64,000 nucleotides of DNA, taken from contig JAHBSI010000002.1 of the NCBI GenBank assembly GCA_019639195.1, forward strand, positions 538,635-602,634, read 5' to 3'. Source of the DNA: Acidobacteriota bacterium (GTDB lineage: Bacteria; Acidobacteriota; Blastocatellia; Pyrinomonadales; Pyrinomonadaceae). Position 1 is the stretch's first letter. Each line of letters starts with the position of its first letter. Positions 1 through 8,333 of this stretch are shown one piece after another. The position numbers and the translations under genes are program-made. The notes under the pieces are model-generated. The model saw only the letters and a list, made by a program, of their open reading frames with translations, did no database searches and was not told where the DNA came from.

Positions 1-1172
1 TTGATCGAACGGGCATTGTCGCGAGCATTATCTATACCGGTCGCTTGACCGTTGAAGTTAATGATCGGATTTGAAAAATGAGCGACCCGAGTGCATCCGG
101 AGGTGCAAGGGTCTGAGTAGGACATCACCGTTCGGAACGAACCATTCACATAGTGGCCAAATCCGTATGGATAGGTCGGGCCGGAACCGTTCTCCGGATT
201 ATGTTGACTGCCCATGTTGTGGCCAAGTTCGTGGGCGAAACTAAGGTTGCCGACCGCGCATGTTCTTGCCGTCACCGTAAAACCAAAGCTAGGATTGCCC
301 GGTTGTGAGCCCATCAAATAGCCGATCCCGCAGGCAGCGGTCGAATTCGTCAGCATATCGACAAGGTCGGCCTTAAGCTGATCTCGCCTTGCATTGGCGG
401 CCGAGTCCGCTCGGAGGTTGCTCAGCTCGGAGTTGAAGCTACCTGTTTCGTTCAAGGCAGTAAGCTCCGACCCGACAAGTCTGACCCTTTGGCGGATCTT
501 ACTGTTAATGTAAGCAGTATTGGTCGCGGCTATCGCCTGCTGAGCGATGGTTTGAGCCTGTGTATCACCGCCCGCCGAGGTTCTGACGGCGGCGGTATAA
601 AGGACGAGTACGTCGATGCGGTCGCCGGAATCAACGCTGCCGGACGGAACCGTGACACGCTGGGTCAACGAACTTTCGGGATCGATCTCACCGGCGCATG
701 GCGGAAAGAGCGTTTGATCGAGCTCTATCAAAATGTTCTTGTCGCCCTTGGGCGCGATCTCGTAAACGGCGTCCGGTGAATAGATGAGGCCGGAGACGAA
801 GCCTTTATTGAAGGTCAAAACAACGTCACCCGTAAACTTGCCTGATCGCAGTTTTCCTCTCCAAACAAAGTTGTCGGATGCAAAGACCTCGCTGCCTTCG
901 GACGCAAGCTGCCGTGCACTGAACGATCGGCCGTCAAAAAGCGGGATCGAGAGCAGATCTTGCCGACCGGACCGAAAGGCCGCTTCGTCAACCTCGATCG
1001 CGGCTTCGCGGACGGAGGCAATGGAACTGCGTTCATTAGCCGCCCTGGCCGAAGGCTCTTCGGTTATCCGAAATGCACTTCGCGGCGTTGCAGCAAACGA
1101 GCTTACAGCGCCTACCAGAAGAGCTCCGCAGATAACGACGTTTACCCGCACGGTCTTAAAGATCTTGGTCAT
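1..1172 (-). CDS. Secreted zinc metalloprotease, reprolysin (M12B)-like, C-terminus cut by window edge
   Basis: The reading frame is open from an ATG at 1172-1170 to the window's left edge, giving about 390 residues, so the stop lies outside. The N-terminus has a short basic stretch and a hydrophobic segment (VVICGALLVGAVSSFA) that looks like a signal peptide, so the protein is probably exported. At 233-201 the frame encodes HELGHNMGSQH, the HExxHxxGxxH zinc site of metzincins. It is followed about 30 residues later by a VMSYSD segment that fits the Met-turn. The upstream 200 residues form a propeptide-like region without recognised motifs. The 41-bp gap to the ATP-grasp gene upstream makes co-transcription possible. 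The family is well supported; the substrate is unknown. Confidence 0.85.
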   Translation of the reverse strand, partial: MTKIFKTVRVNVVICGALLVGAVSSFAATPRSAFRITEEPSARAANERSSIASVREAAIEVDEAAFRSGRQDLLSIPLFDGRSFSARQLASEGSEVFASDNFVWRGKLRSGKFTGDVVLTFNKGFVSGLIYSPDAVYEIAPKGDKNILIELDQTLFPPCAGEIDPESSLTQRVTVPSGSVDSGDRIDVLVLYTAAVRTSAGGDTQAQTIAQQAIAATNTAYINSKIRQRVRLVGSELTALNETGSFNSELSNLRADSAANARRDQLKADLVDMLTNSTAACGIGYLMGSQPGNPSFGFTVTARTCAVGNLSFAHELGHNMGSQHNPENGSGPTYPYGFGHYVNGSFRTVMSYSDPCTSGCTRVAHFSNPIINFNGQATGIDNARDNARSI

Positions 1173-1213
1173 ACAGTTTATCGTTGTAGTTGAGAAAACT
1201 TATCAGAGAAACG

Positions 1214-2566
1214 CTATTTTCTCTCAATAATAAAGGTCGGCACCATTCCGCCGCCCGCCGTCACATTTGCAAGCTCGTTTGAAGCAAGACGCGTAAATGC
1301 TGACCCAACTTTTCCCATAAAAAGAAGCGGATCGAGATCGACGAGCTGCTCGGCCATTTGCCACTCACCGTCACCCGTGATCATTGGGAAATTCTCTTTA
1401 GCCGTTTTCACGCGCTCCTGCACAAGGTAATCGCCATCCGCAATGGCCGTCGCGATCGCGGCATCCCATTCTTCCGCTGTCGAATTCCAGCCGATATAAA
1501 TGCCGTGTCCGCCGTAGTCATCGTTCGGTTTTAGCACCAGCCTTTGCGAATTCGCACGCGTCCATTCAACGAGGTCGATCTCGGCACCGTCATAGCGCGT
1601 TGACTCATTCCGAAAACGCCGAGTCCACGGCACGTGCGCTCGAATTACCGCGAGTTCGTCATCATCAAACAGGTGCTCATAACGCTCATTCGTCAAAACC
1701 CCAAAGATCGCTTTTTTATGCACGAGCTTTCCGCGAAAGCTGTTTACCATGCAGACGGCCCTCGCTTTGCAGGCCTCGAGCAGGGTCGGCTCTTCGTCGA
1801 TGATCGGCAGATATTCGTTCACTAGAAGCCGTTTATAAACGATGTCGATCTCGCGGCCGTGTGCAGACAGTCGTTTGCCGTCGAATTCAAGCTCATCCGG
1901 TGAGCAGATCAGCGAAGGATAGCCGTTCGCCTCAAAGAAATCCCGAAACAGCTCAAACTCTTTTATCGTTGGCAGATCACGCAGGTCAACGATCGCGATC
2001 GTCGGCTTTTGCGGGAACTCGCCGCCGATGAATTCTTTGTAGCACTCAACAAGCGTTGCCAGCAGCTTTGAAGAACCTTCCAACGGCGTCAGCTCGTAAC
2101 GCTCCGAGAACCGCTTCATCACGGGAAGCTCCCGGAAGATCTTTGATGCAGAATCAGCAAACGCGATTCCCGCCGGGCTCTCTCCGTTTAGCTCGACATA
2201 AGAATAAGTGTCGCCGACAAGGAAAGAATCCAGCCGTGCGGTCGGAGAAACATGTGCATATCCGGGATCGATCGCGATGAGCTTACGCTCGATGTCGGTA
2301 ATGCCGAGTTCGTCGAGGAGCTTTTCGTCGGCGATGGCTGCTTCTTTAACCTTCTGAAGTGCGCCGAACACCGTCTCGCAGGCCCTGACAACGCGGTCCC
2401 AATCCGCACGAAGAACAAAGTGCGGCCGCAGATACGGCGAAAGCGGGCGCCCGCCGAAGATCAGCTTCGCGGCCTCAAGCTCGGCCTGAAGCATCGAGAG
2501 CGAATCAGCCGCCAGTGCTTCATCGCTTAGGAGTTCGTTGTAATGGTGGACAGCTTCGTCAAGCAT
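1214..2566 (-). CDS. ATP-grasp protein, glutathionylspermidine synthase / circularly permuted type
   Basis: This 450-residue soluble protein resembles the circularly permuted ATP-grasp ligases related to glutathionylspermidine synthase. Supporting segments are VNSFRGKLVHKKAIFGVL near the middle, and the C-terminal block LVLKPNDDYGGHGIYIGW followed by YLVQERV, a typical ATP-grasp lysine/glycine loop and adenine-binding strand. Family members join an amine to a carboxylate through an acyl-phosphate; the substrate here cannot be read from sequence. No signal peptide or membrane segment is seen. It ends 41 bp before the metalloprotease start and lies downstream of the broken EVE gene on the same strand. 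Fold call is good, specific reaction unknown. Confidence 0.7.
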   Translation of the reverse strand: MLDEAVHHYNELLSDEALAADSLSMLQAELEAAKLIFGGRPLSPYLRPHFVLRADWDRVVRACETVFGALQKVKEAAIADEKLLDELGITDIERKLIAIDPGYAHVSPTARLDSFLVGDTYSYVELNGESPAGIAFADSASKIFRELPVMKRFSERYELTPLEGSSKLLATLVECYKEFIGGEFPQKPTIAIVDLRDLPTIKEFELFRDFFEANGYPSLICSPDELEFDGKRLSAHGREIDIVYKRLLVNEYLPIIDEEPTLLEACKARAVCMVNSFRGKLVHKKAIFGVLTNERYEHLFDDDELAVIRAHVPWTRRFRNESTRYDGAEIDLVEWTRANSQRLVLKPNDDYGGHGIYIGWNSTAEEWDAAIATAIADGDYLVQERVKTAKENFPMITGDGEWQMAEQLVDLDPLLFMGKVGSAFTRLASNELANVTAGGGMVPTFIIERK

Positions 2567-2572
2567 TCTTGT

Positions 2573-2885
2573 CTATTTCGACATACTCAGGATCTCTTCA
2601 AACTCATCCTTCGTGAGCGGCATTACCGAAAAACGCGGCTGTCTCACGAGGTAAATATTAGCGAGCGCCTTATTCGCTTTGATCTGATCGAGTCCGACCG
2701 CCTTTTTCAGCGGCTTTAACGGTTTGATCTCGACGGCGAAAGAACACCTTGTCGCCTTTCTTCATCTCTTTCAGATGGTTGCGAGCCTTAAAGTTCCGCA
2801 CGCCGGTCCAGTCGGTCGCGCCGTCTTTTACGAGATCGTCCCACGAGTACGCAGTTGGTTCCTGTTTTACCAGCCAATATGCCAT
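2573..2885 (-). pseudogene. EVE-domain protein, internally deleted and frameshifted
   Basis: The first about 48 residues (MAYWLVKQEPTAYSWDDL, then TDWTGVRNFKARNHL and MKKGDKVFF) are a clear EVE/thymocyte-nuclear-protein N-terminus, a domain that reads modified bases. Directly after KVFF the frame breaks: the annotated frame runs into a basic nonsense tail. The frame shifted by one base encodes VEIKPLKPLKKAVGLDQI and LANIYLVRQPRFSVMPL, ending at TAG 2575-2573, which is the normal C-terminus of the same family. The central part (about 45 residues, usually beginning YHS) is absent. A deletion that fused both ends out of frame, or an assembly error, explains this. The gene starts 5 bp after the stop of the upstream 194-residue protein. 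Confidence 0.75.
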
Positions 2886-2890
2886 ATCGG

Positions 2891-3475
2891 TTATTTCTTC
2901 GACTCCGCGGCCTTTTTATTGAGCCATTTCGCCCACCGCTCAAGCATCGGGCGGAAGGGCTTGAAGATCTTCGCGCGCCAACTGCCCTCTGACTGTTTCT
3001 CGGTCCAGGCACGAAGGTTCTTCTCGGCGTACTGCCGAATTTGCGGTTCGAGACCCGTTTTCTTTACGGAATGTCGGAGCGTCAGATAATAGTGCTGTCC
3101 CACAAGCGAAAAGATCAGGCCGGCCACATTGCCCTTAAACCCGCTCTTTGCCATGAAACGCTTTGCGCGGCCCTCTGTCGGCTGGAGCAGCGCGCCCATC
3201 GAGATCTCGAACCACGGAGCCGAATTCTGCACTCTCGGATGATAGAGTCCGGGAAGGTCGCCCTTTACAGGCACGTCCATATTCTTGAGCCGCGGGTCGT
3301 TAATGAAGTCAACGAGCTTGATCCGCTCGATGCCGCGGGTCTGCTCGACCGGCAGGAAATCAAGAGCCTTGTGGATGGCCGCCTCGTAGTCCTTCGGAAG
3401 AGGAAAGGTCGCGGTGTTCTCGATCTTTACCTTGGTAGTTTTCGCGGCCTTTTGGCCTGCGGTTGCAATCGCCAT
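2891..3475 (-). CDS. Conserved hypothetical protein, 194 aa
   Basis: I do not recognise this family. The protein is basic, with lysine-rich ends (opening ...GQKAAKTTKVKIEN and closing KWLNKKAAESKK). It has no signal peptide and no convincing transmembrane segment; the most hydrophobic stretch (GNVAGLIFSLVGQHYYLTL) is mixed with polar residues. The middle contains PGLYHPRVQNSAPWFEISMG. It starts at ATG 3475 and its stop is 5 bp from the broken EVE gene, so the two were probably co-transcribed. It is divergent from lpxC with about 150 bp between starts. Function unknown. Confidence 0.6.
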   Translation of the reverse strand: MAIATAGQKAAKTTKVKIENTATFPLPKDYEAAIHKALDFLPVEQTRGIERIKLVDFINDPRLKNMDVPVKGDLPGLYHPRVQNSAPWFEISMGALLQPTEGRAKRFMAKSGFKGNVAGLIFSLVGQHYYLTLRHSVKKTGLEPQIRQYAEKNLRAWTEKQSEGSWRAKIFKPFRPMLERWAKWLNKKAAESKK

Positions 3476-3629
3476 ATCGTTCTCTAAATTGTAATGGGTT
3501 CGCCGAAATTAGTAAATTCCGCCACGAAATGTGGCATCAACGCAACACATCCGGCCCTAGATGTATGCAAAACGCAGCAAAAATGCCCGAACTTCCCTCG
3601 GCATACATCTTGCTAAAGGAAAATTGACG

Positions 3630-4475
3630 ATGGCGAATCAGATCACGCTGGCAAATGCGGTATCGACAAGCGGCATCGGCCTCCACACCGGGGTCGAGGT
3701 GAATCTGCGCCTACGCCCGGCGCCGGAGAACACCGGTTATGTGTTTGTCCGCACCGACCTTGATAATTTTGAGATCCCGGCGTCAGTCGAATTCATTTCG
3801 CATTGCTCTTACGCGACGACGCTTATGCGACGCGGCGTCGTGCTTTCGACTTGCGAACATCTGCTCTCGGCCTTACGCGGAAGCTGGATCGACAACTGCT
3901 TTATCGAGCTCGACAGTATCGAAGTCCCGATCCTTGACGGTTCGAGCGAGAATTTCATCGACCTGCTCGAAAGGGCCGGAACCGTCGAGCAGCCTTCGCC
4001 TCGCCGAACGCTTGTTGTAAAGCAAAAAGTGACGGTCGATCAAGGCGGCCGCAAGATGTCGATCGAACCCGCGGACAATTTCGAGATCGATTGCGTTATC
4101 GACTTTCCGCATCCGTTCATCAAGCGGCAGACCTATCGCTTTGTGATGAAGAATGGCTCATTCGGCCGCGAGATCGCGTCAGCCCGCACCTTCGGGTTTG
4201 CCGAAGAGATCGATATGCTCCGCAAGGCGAATCTCGCCCTCGGCGGTTCGCTCGACAACGCAATCGTCCTGACAAAGGATGGAATGTTGAATGAAACTCC
4301 GCTTCGATACGCGGACGAATTCGTGCGGCACAAGATACTCGACATCATCGGCGACGTCGCTCTGGTCGGGATGCCGATAAAAGGTCGCATTACCGCCGAA
4401 AAGAGCGGCCATTCCGTCCACGCCCAACTAATGACCAAACTCCTCGAAACCGAATCCGCCTGGGAGATCGTCTAA
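3630..4475 (+). CDS. lpxC: UDP-3-O-acyl-N-acetylglucosamine deacetylase LpxC
   Basis: LpxC removes the acetyl group of UDP-3-O-acyl-GlcNAc, the committed step of lipid A synthesis, in the cytosol with a zinc ion. I chose the ATG at 3630 (281 aa) because AAAGGA lies about 10 bp upstream and the protein then begins right at the family N-terminus (ITLANAVSTSGIGLHTG). The frame is open from 3561 but that extension is not family-like. Zinc ligands and catalytic residues are visible: CEHLLSAL (His77), FVRHKILDIIGD (His234, Asp238) and GHSVHAQL (His261). Length is slightly shorter than the E. coli enzyme (about 305). It shows the organism makes lipopolysaccharide. It is followed by a repeat-rich gap. 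Confidence 0.95.
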   Translation: MANQITLANAVSTSGIGLHTGVEVNLRLRPAPENTGYVFVRTDLDNFEIPASVEFISHCSYATTLMRRGVVLSTCEHLLSALRGSWIDNCFIELDSIEVPILDGSSENFIDLLERAGTVEQPSPRRTLVVKQKVTVDQGGRKMSIEPADNFEIDCVIDFPHPFIKRQTYRFVMKNGSFGREIASARTFGFAEEIDMLRKANLALGGSLDNAIVLTKDGMLNETPLRYADEFVRHKILDIIGDVALVGMPIKGRITAEKSGHSVHAQLMTKLLETESAWEIV

Positions 4476-4480
4476 GCTCT

Positions 4481-4514
4481 AAATGCCGCGTGTTTCACAC
4501 GCTCGTGTCGCGGT
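4481..4514 (+). repeat. 34-bp direct repeat, copy 1
   Basis: Identical over 34 bp to 4848-4881. It begins AAATGCCGCGTGTTTCACAC and contains the imperfect palindrome GCGTGTTTCACACGC. Copies lie 367 bp apart in one intergenic region, as expected of REP-type extragenic repeats. Confidence 0.85.
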
Positions 4515-4761
4515 CCGCGGCATCTACACATTCCGCTTCGCTTCATGTGTAGCTAATGCTATTTTGATGTGCTCCGCACATCGCCCGGCATATTTTCCAA
4601 ATTTGACTGCTCCGTACATGGTCGGGCATATATCGAAATTCGGTTTGCACCACGCATCGAGAGGCGATCCGCATTTGGCGTTTTTACCGCGTTCGAACTT
4701 CACACTTCGATCTAAACGCGGCGCCCGTTCCAAGCGTGCGAAGCACGCAAAACAAGTCTAG

Positions 4762-4790
4762 CTACAGGTGGAGCGTAGCGTAACCTGTAG
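4762..4790. terminator. Hairpin in lpxC-gnd gap
   Basis: Perfect 8-bp stem CTACAGGT / ACCTGTAG with a 13-nt loop. It lies between convergent genes and has no clear T-run, so it may be a repeat element rather than a true intrinsic terminator. Confidence 0.45.
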
Positions 4791-4813
4791 GAACCGTGCA
4801 CCAAACAATGCAA

Positions 4814-4828
4814 GCGTGTGTAACACGC
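4814..4828. repeat. Small GCGTGT/ACACGC hairpin
   Basis: A 6-bp perfect stem with a 3-nt loop. The same word family (GTGT...ACAC) recurs in the flanking 34-bp repeats, so it looks like a degenerate member of the same repeat set. Confidence 0.4.
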
Positions 4829-4847
4829 GATATATCAGAGCGAAAAC

Positions 4848-4881
4848 AAATGCCGCGTGTTTCACACGCTCGTGTCGCGGT
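4848..4881 (+). repeat. 34-bp direct repeat, copy 2
   Basis: Exact second copy of the element at 4481-4514; the sequences diverge immediately after the shared GTCGCGGT. Confidence 0.85.
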
Positions 4882-4890
4882 TTGAGGCGA

Positions 4891-4910
4891 CCACGCCGTA
4901 AACGGCGTGG
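4891..4910. terminator. Strong GC hairpin upstream of gnd stop
   Basis: Perfect 9-bp stem CCACGCCGT / ACGGCGTGG around AA (in practice an 8-bp stem with a TAAA loop). It sits 40 bp past the gnd stop on the minus strand. It could end gnd transcription, although no T-run follows. Confidence 0.5.
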
Positions 4911-4951
4911 CTAATTAGCCGCGTGCTTCAGCCCGCGGTCTGATCAACGCC

Positions 4952-6355
4952 TCAACCGTCCCAATCGTCGGTGTGAAACGTTCCTTCGCGATCGACGCGT
5001 CTATAGGTGTGTGCTCCGAAGAAGTCGCGTTGGGCCTGGATAAGGTTTGCGGGCAGTTTCTCGGCCCGAAAAGCGTCAAAGTAGTTCAGCGCAGAGCTTA
5101 GACAGAGTGCCGGAATGCCGTGCCGCATCGACGCCGAGATCAGCTTGCGAAGGTTTGGCGTATGCTGCTTCAGCGCATCTGCAAACTGTGCATCGATCAT
5201 CAAATTCTCAAGATCCTGTTTATCACCGAACGCCTTCCGCATCTCTTCGAGCATCGCAGAGCGAATGATGCAGCCGCCACGCCAGATCTTCGCTATCTCG
5301 GCAAGATCAAGCCCATAAGAAAGCTCGGTTGACGCGGCCTGAAGGAGCGACATCCCTTGTGCATAAGTGATAATGAACGCGGCGGTCAAGGCTTTTTGCA
5401 GGTCGTCAGTGGTTACGGGATCTGCGGTATCGGTCAGGTCCTTGCCAAAGCTGGCGCCGACCGCGCTTCGGACACTGCGGATCGCCGAGATCTGCCGCAT
5501 CGAGACTGCAGAATCGATCGTGGGGATCGGGATCCCGAGATCCAATGCAGCCTGCGACGTCCACTTGCCGGTTCCCTTTTGTCCGGCCTCATCAAGCACC
5601 TCATCGACGAGGAATTTCCCTGTTTCCGGATCGACCTTTCGCAGAACCGTCGCCGTGATCTCAACGAGAAACGAATTAAGCTCGGTCGTGTTCCATTTTG
5701 CAAAGATCTCGCCGATCTCGCCCGCGGTCTTTCCCTTGACTCGTCGAAGATAGTCGTAGGTCTCCCCGATGATCTGCATCAGGCCGTACTCGATGCCGTT
5801 GTGGACCATTTTCACGAAATGCCCGGCCGAGCCTTTGCCCATATACGCAACGCAAGGTTCGCCATCGACCTTAGCCGCAACCGCTTTCAGAATATCGTCA
5901 ACGCGGTCGTAATCCTCTTTTGTACCGCCGGGCATAATGCTGGCCCCATGGCGGGCACCTTCTTCGCCGCCGCTTACGCCAACGCCCATAAAGCCGATCT
6001 TCTTTTCCGACAATTCCGCGATCCTGCGATCGGTGTCCGTGAAATGCGAATTTCCTCCGTCGATGATAAGGTCGGCCGGATCAAGATGCGGCACGAGGTC
6101 ATTGATCACCGCATCGACGATCTTGCCCGCCGGCACGAGCAGCATAATGTTCCGCGGACTTTCGAGCTTTGCAAGAAACTCACCAAGATCATTGCCGACG
6201 TCGACGGGCATTGCCGCACCTTCTTTCAAAAGAAGTTCGCGTTTACCGGCATCAAGATCGTAGCCGACACCGGCAATGCCGTGTTCGGCGACATTCAACA
6301 AAAAGTTTCGCCCCATCGTACCGAGGCCGATCATTCCAAAATGCGCTTTTGCCAT
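4952..6355 (-). CDS. gnd: 6-phosphogluconate dehydrogenase, decarboxylating
   Basis: Gnd oxidises and decarboxylates 6-phosphogluconate to ribulose 5-phosphate with NADP+, in the oxidative pentose phosphate pathway. The N-terminal nucleotide-binding loop is FGMIGLGTMGRNFLLNVAEHG, and the substrate region GVGVSGGEEGARHG plus the catalytic segment GHFVKMVHNGIEYGLMQ are intact. Start: ATG 6355 is preferred over TTG 6364 because MAKAHFGMIG is the normal family start; this gives 467 aa, the usual length. It begins 9 bp after the stop of the kinase-like gene upstream, so they probably share an mRNA. Confidence 0.95.
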   Translation of the reverse strand: MAKAHFGMIGLGTMGRNFLLNVAEHGIAGVGYDLDAGKRELLLKEGAAMPVDVGNDLGEFLAKLESPRNIMLLVPAGKIVDAVINDLVPHLDPADLIIDGGNSHFTDTDRRIAELSEKKIGFMGVGVSGGEEGARHGASIMPGGTKEDYDRVDDILKAVAAKVDGEPCVAYMGKGSAGHFVKMVHNGIEYGLMQIIGETYDYLRRVKGKTAGEIGEIFAKWNTTELNSFLVEITATVLRKVDPETGKFLVDEVLDEAGQKGTGKWTSQAALDLGIPIPTIDSAVSMRQISAIRSVRSAVGASFGKDLTDTADPVTTDDLQKALTAAFIITYAQGMSLLQAASTELSYGLDLAEIAKIWRGGCIIRSAMLEEMRKAFGDKQDLENLMIDAQFADALKQHTPNLRKLISASMRHGIPALCLSSALNYFDAFRAEKLPANLIQAQRDFFGAHTYRRVDREGTFHTDDWDG

Positions 6356-6364
6356 ACAGATCAA

Positions 6365-7276
6365 TTATATGCCCCAGATGTCGGATTGAACTACTTCGTC
6401 ATCGTACTGTTCAGGCATTTCATCAAAGATCCACCACGCGACGACGATTGAATGGGCGAATGCCCACTCCCGAAGAGCTTGCTCCGTCAGTCCTGTAGAA
6501 TCAGCGAACTTTCTGACCGCCGTCGTAAGCAGTTGGAGTTTATCGCGTCGTTCACCTATCCATCGGTGAAAATTGTTCAAAAAGACGGCGACCTCAAATC
6601 CGAGAGCTCCAACCATTCCTTTCGGGTCTATTAACGCAAATCCATCGCCAAACGCGACGATGTTCTCCGCGTGAAGGTCGCCGTGCAAGTATTGAGGCGA
6701 GGCAGCACTCCCAAGCCGAGAGTAGATCGCGATGGCACGGGCGGCGTATTCGGACGGAAAGGCGGTGCCGAAGCAGCGTTCGAGATTCTCAAACCAATCG
6801 TCAAGCCGAATCACGTCGGCTTGATCAATAGGAGCCTGCATACGGATCCTATTTAGCAGATCCGTCGCTATTTCCACTGCCTTAAGCGGTTGATCACGGC
6901 AGGTCTTAGCGACAGTCGTTCCCGGTAGTGCACGCTCGATAAGCAGGGCTCTATCCTGCCGACTCTCCTCAAAGAGTCGAACGGCTCCGTTCCCCCCAAT
7001 GGTTCTCAGATATTTTGCCTCTGCAAGAATTTCTGTCTCGTTGATCGGTGGTGCGATCTTCAAGACCACGCTTCGGCCGTCGGCGGATTCTGCAGGGGCA
7101 GTGTAGTTAAAGTTGATATTCCTGAACGGCCGTCCCACCCTGATACTCCAGCGAGCTTCAAGATTACTGATGGATCCGGGAAGCCTGTTGAGCCACGCTC
7201 GGCCTTCGTCGCCTGAGAGTGAGACGATATTCTTCACGAACTGATCCGGAAGATCTGTGCTGGTCATCTGTGCCAT
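6365..7276 (-). CDS. Aminoglycoside/hydroxyurea phosphotransferase-family protein
   Basis: This is a small-molecule kinase of the APH(6)/hydroxyurea-resistance type, about 303 aa. Catalytic motifs are visible: YLHGDLHAENIV (catalytic Asp and Asn) and LIDPKGMVG (metal-binding Asp). The N-lobe has VVLKIAPPINETEILAEAKY with the expected lysine and glutamate. Start candidates are ATG 7276 (MAQMTST) and ATG 7267; the open frame extends to 7360 but would overlap the divergent dehydratase start. Homologues annotated as streptomycin 6-kinase often have unproven substrates, so resistance should not be assumed. It lies just upstream of gnd in the same orientation. Confidence 0.8.
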   Translation of the reverse strand: MAQMTSTDLPDQFVKNIVSLSGDEGRAWLNRLPGSISNLEARWSIRVGRPFRNINFNYTAPAESADGRSVVLKIAPPINETEILAEAKYLRTIGGNGAVRLFEESRQDRALLIERALPGTTVAKTCRDQPLKAVEIATDLLNRIRMQAPIDQADVIRLDDWFENLERCFGTAFPSEYAARAIAIYSRLGSAASPQYLHGDLHAENIVAFGDGFALIDPKGMVGALGFEVAVFLNNFHRWIGERRDKLQLLTTAVRKFADSTGLTEQALREWAFAHSIVVAWWIFDEMPEQYDDEVVQSDIWGI

Positions 7277-7319
7277 CGCGTCCTTGACGAGTGTATTCGG
7301 TCTGTCGGATTCTTTACAA

Positions 7320-8231
7320 ATGAAACCTTTGTCGCAGGCGATAAGGCCAACCACTGTCATCGAACCGGAGAAACTTCGCTCTCACCTCGGCCTCGACCTT
7401 GTCGTTATTAGCGAGACGTTCCAACATACCGGCAGTTTCAAATTCCGAGCCGCATACAACGTAGTTCTGAATCGCCCTGAAAGCGAATTCGTAGGCGTCT
7501 CTTCTGGGAATTTCGGCCAGGCACTCGCCTTCGCCTGCAAACTGCTCGACCGCAAGTGTACGGTCGTGATGCCGCATAACTCGGCCAAGGTAAAGGTGGA
7601 TTCGGTCGTCTCTTATGGCGCGGCCGCGGACCTGATAAACGTCAATGAGATAAGCCGAGTCGAGCGTCTCGAACAGCTTCGTGAGCAGCGGCCGGACGCT
7701 TATATGGCGAGCGCATTCGACGACAGGCTTGTTATCGAGGGGAATTCCTCGCTCGGTGACGAGGTCATCGGTCTCGGGCTCGATGCAATTGTCGTTCCGA
7801 TAGGCGGCGGCGGACTGATATCCGGTACGATCGAAGCCTTTGAACGGGCCGGCAAAGCGATCGGGATCTTCGGCGCTGAACCCGCAATGGCAAATGACGC
7901 CGCGCGTTCGCTAAAGGCGGGAAAGATCATCCCAAACGACCTAGAACCTCAAACGATCGCCGACGGAACCCGCACGCTTTCGGTCGGAGACCTCACTTTT
8001 CCTGTAATTCAACGCGGCGTCAAAGATATTCTTGAGGTCTCGGAGGAAAAGATCGTCGAAGGGCTAAAGCTCTATTTTTCACACGCAAATCTCAAATGTG
8101 AACCGACCGGAGCTCTGTCGCTCGGCGCGGTCCTGCAATATCCAGAGCAGTTTCGGGACAAACGAGTGGGCGTCGTTGTAAGCGGCGGCAACGTTGACCG
8201 GGACGTTTACTTGTCAACTGTTTCAGTCTAA
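7320..8231 (+). CDS. PLP-dependent serine/threonine dehydratase (threonine ammonia-lyase / serine racemase type)
   Basis: A fold-type II PLP enzyme that deaminates threonine or serine, or possibly racemises serine. The ATG at 7320 gives MKPLSQAIRP, which fits the family; the frame is open from 7257 but that overlaps the divergent kinase gene. The PLP lysine is Lys41 in HTGSFKFRAAYN; the SSGNFGQALA phosphate-side asparagine loop and the glycine loop PIGGGGLISG are present. At 303 aa it lacks a C-terminal ACT domain, so it is the catabolic/unregulated form. It is divergent from the kinase-gnd pair with about 43 bp between starts. Confidence 0.85.
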   Translation: MKPLSQAIRPTTVIEPEKLRSHLGLDLVVISETFQHTGSFKFRAAYNVVLNRPESEFVGVSSGNFGQALAFACKLLDRKCTVVMPHNSAKVKVDSVVSYGAAADLINVNEISRVERLEQLREQRPDAYMASAFDDRLVIEGNSSLGDEVIGLGLDAIVVPIGGGGLISGTIEAFERAGKAIGIFGAEPAMANDAARSLKAGKIIPNDLEPQTIADGTRTLSVGDLTFPVIQRGVKDILEVSEEKIVEGLKLYFSHANLKCEPTGALSLGAVLQYPEQFRDKRVGVVVSGGNVDRDVYLSTVSV

Positions 8232-8247
8232 TTTCGGAGAACTCCTT

Positions 8248-8275
8248 CTATATTCTTCGGACTATATTCTTAGGA
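8248..8275 (+). repeat. Two tandem 14-bp repeats upstream of chrA
   Basis: CTATATTCTTCGGA is followed at once by CTATATTCTTAGGA (13 of 14 identical), 59 bp before the chrA start. It could be an operator or simply a short duplication. Confidence 0.5.
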
Positions 8276-8333
8276 CCGATCCGTGCTTGGAACGGAACAG
8301 GTTTTGAGCCACAATACACGCTACTGGAGAATA

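Larger units (their letters stand above)
4476..4951. other. Repeat-rich intergenic region between lpxC and gnd
   Basis: No convincing gene lies in these 476 bp between two convergent genes. It holds two identical 34-bp direct repeats, three hairpins and GTGTTTCACAC / GTGTGTAACAC palindromic words. Small open frames on both strands (4483-4761 plus, 4524-4733 minus) have no family features and unnatural composition. It behaves like a REP/BIME-style extragenic repeat cluster that may also end transcription from both sides. Confidence 0.6.

Noticed and set aside
4483..4761. Small plus-strand frame in the lpxC-gnd gap
   Set aside because: It crosses repeats, has odd composition and no ribosome site or family features; the opposite strand is also open here.
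5357..6451. Long plus-strand frame of 364 codons opposite gnd
   Set aside because: It is antisense to a well-supported gnd, and its residues do not resemble any family; high-GC genomes often have such long shadow frames.
6365..7360. Antibiotic resistance determinant
   Set aside because: The kinase motifs are real, but chromosomal homologues with unknown substrates are common; no resistance claim is made.
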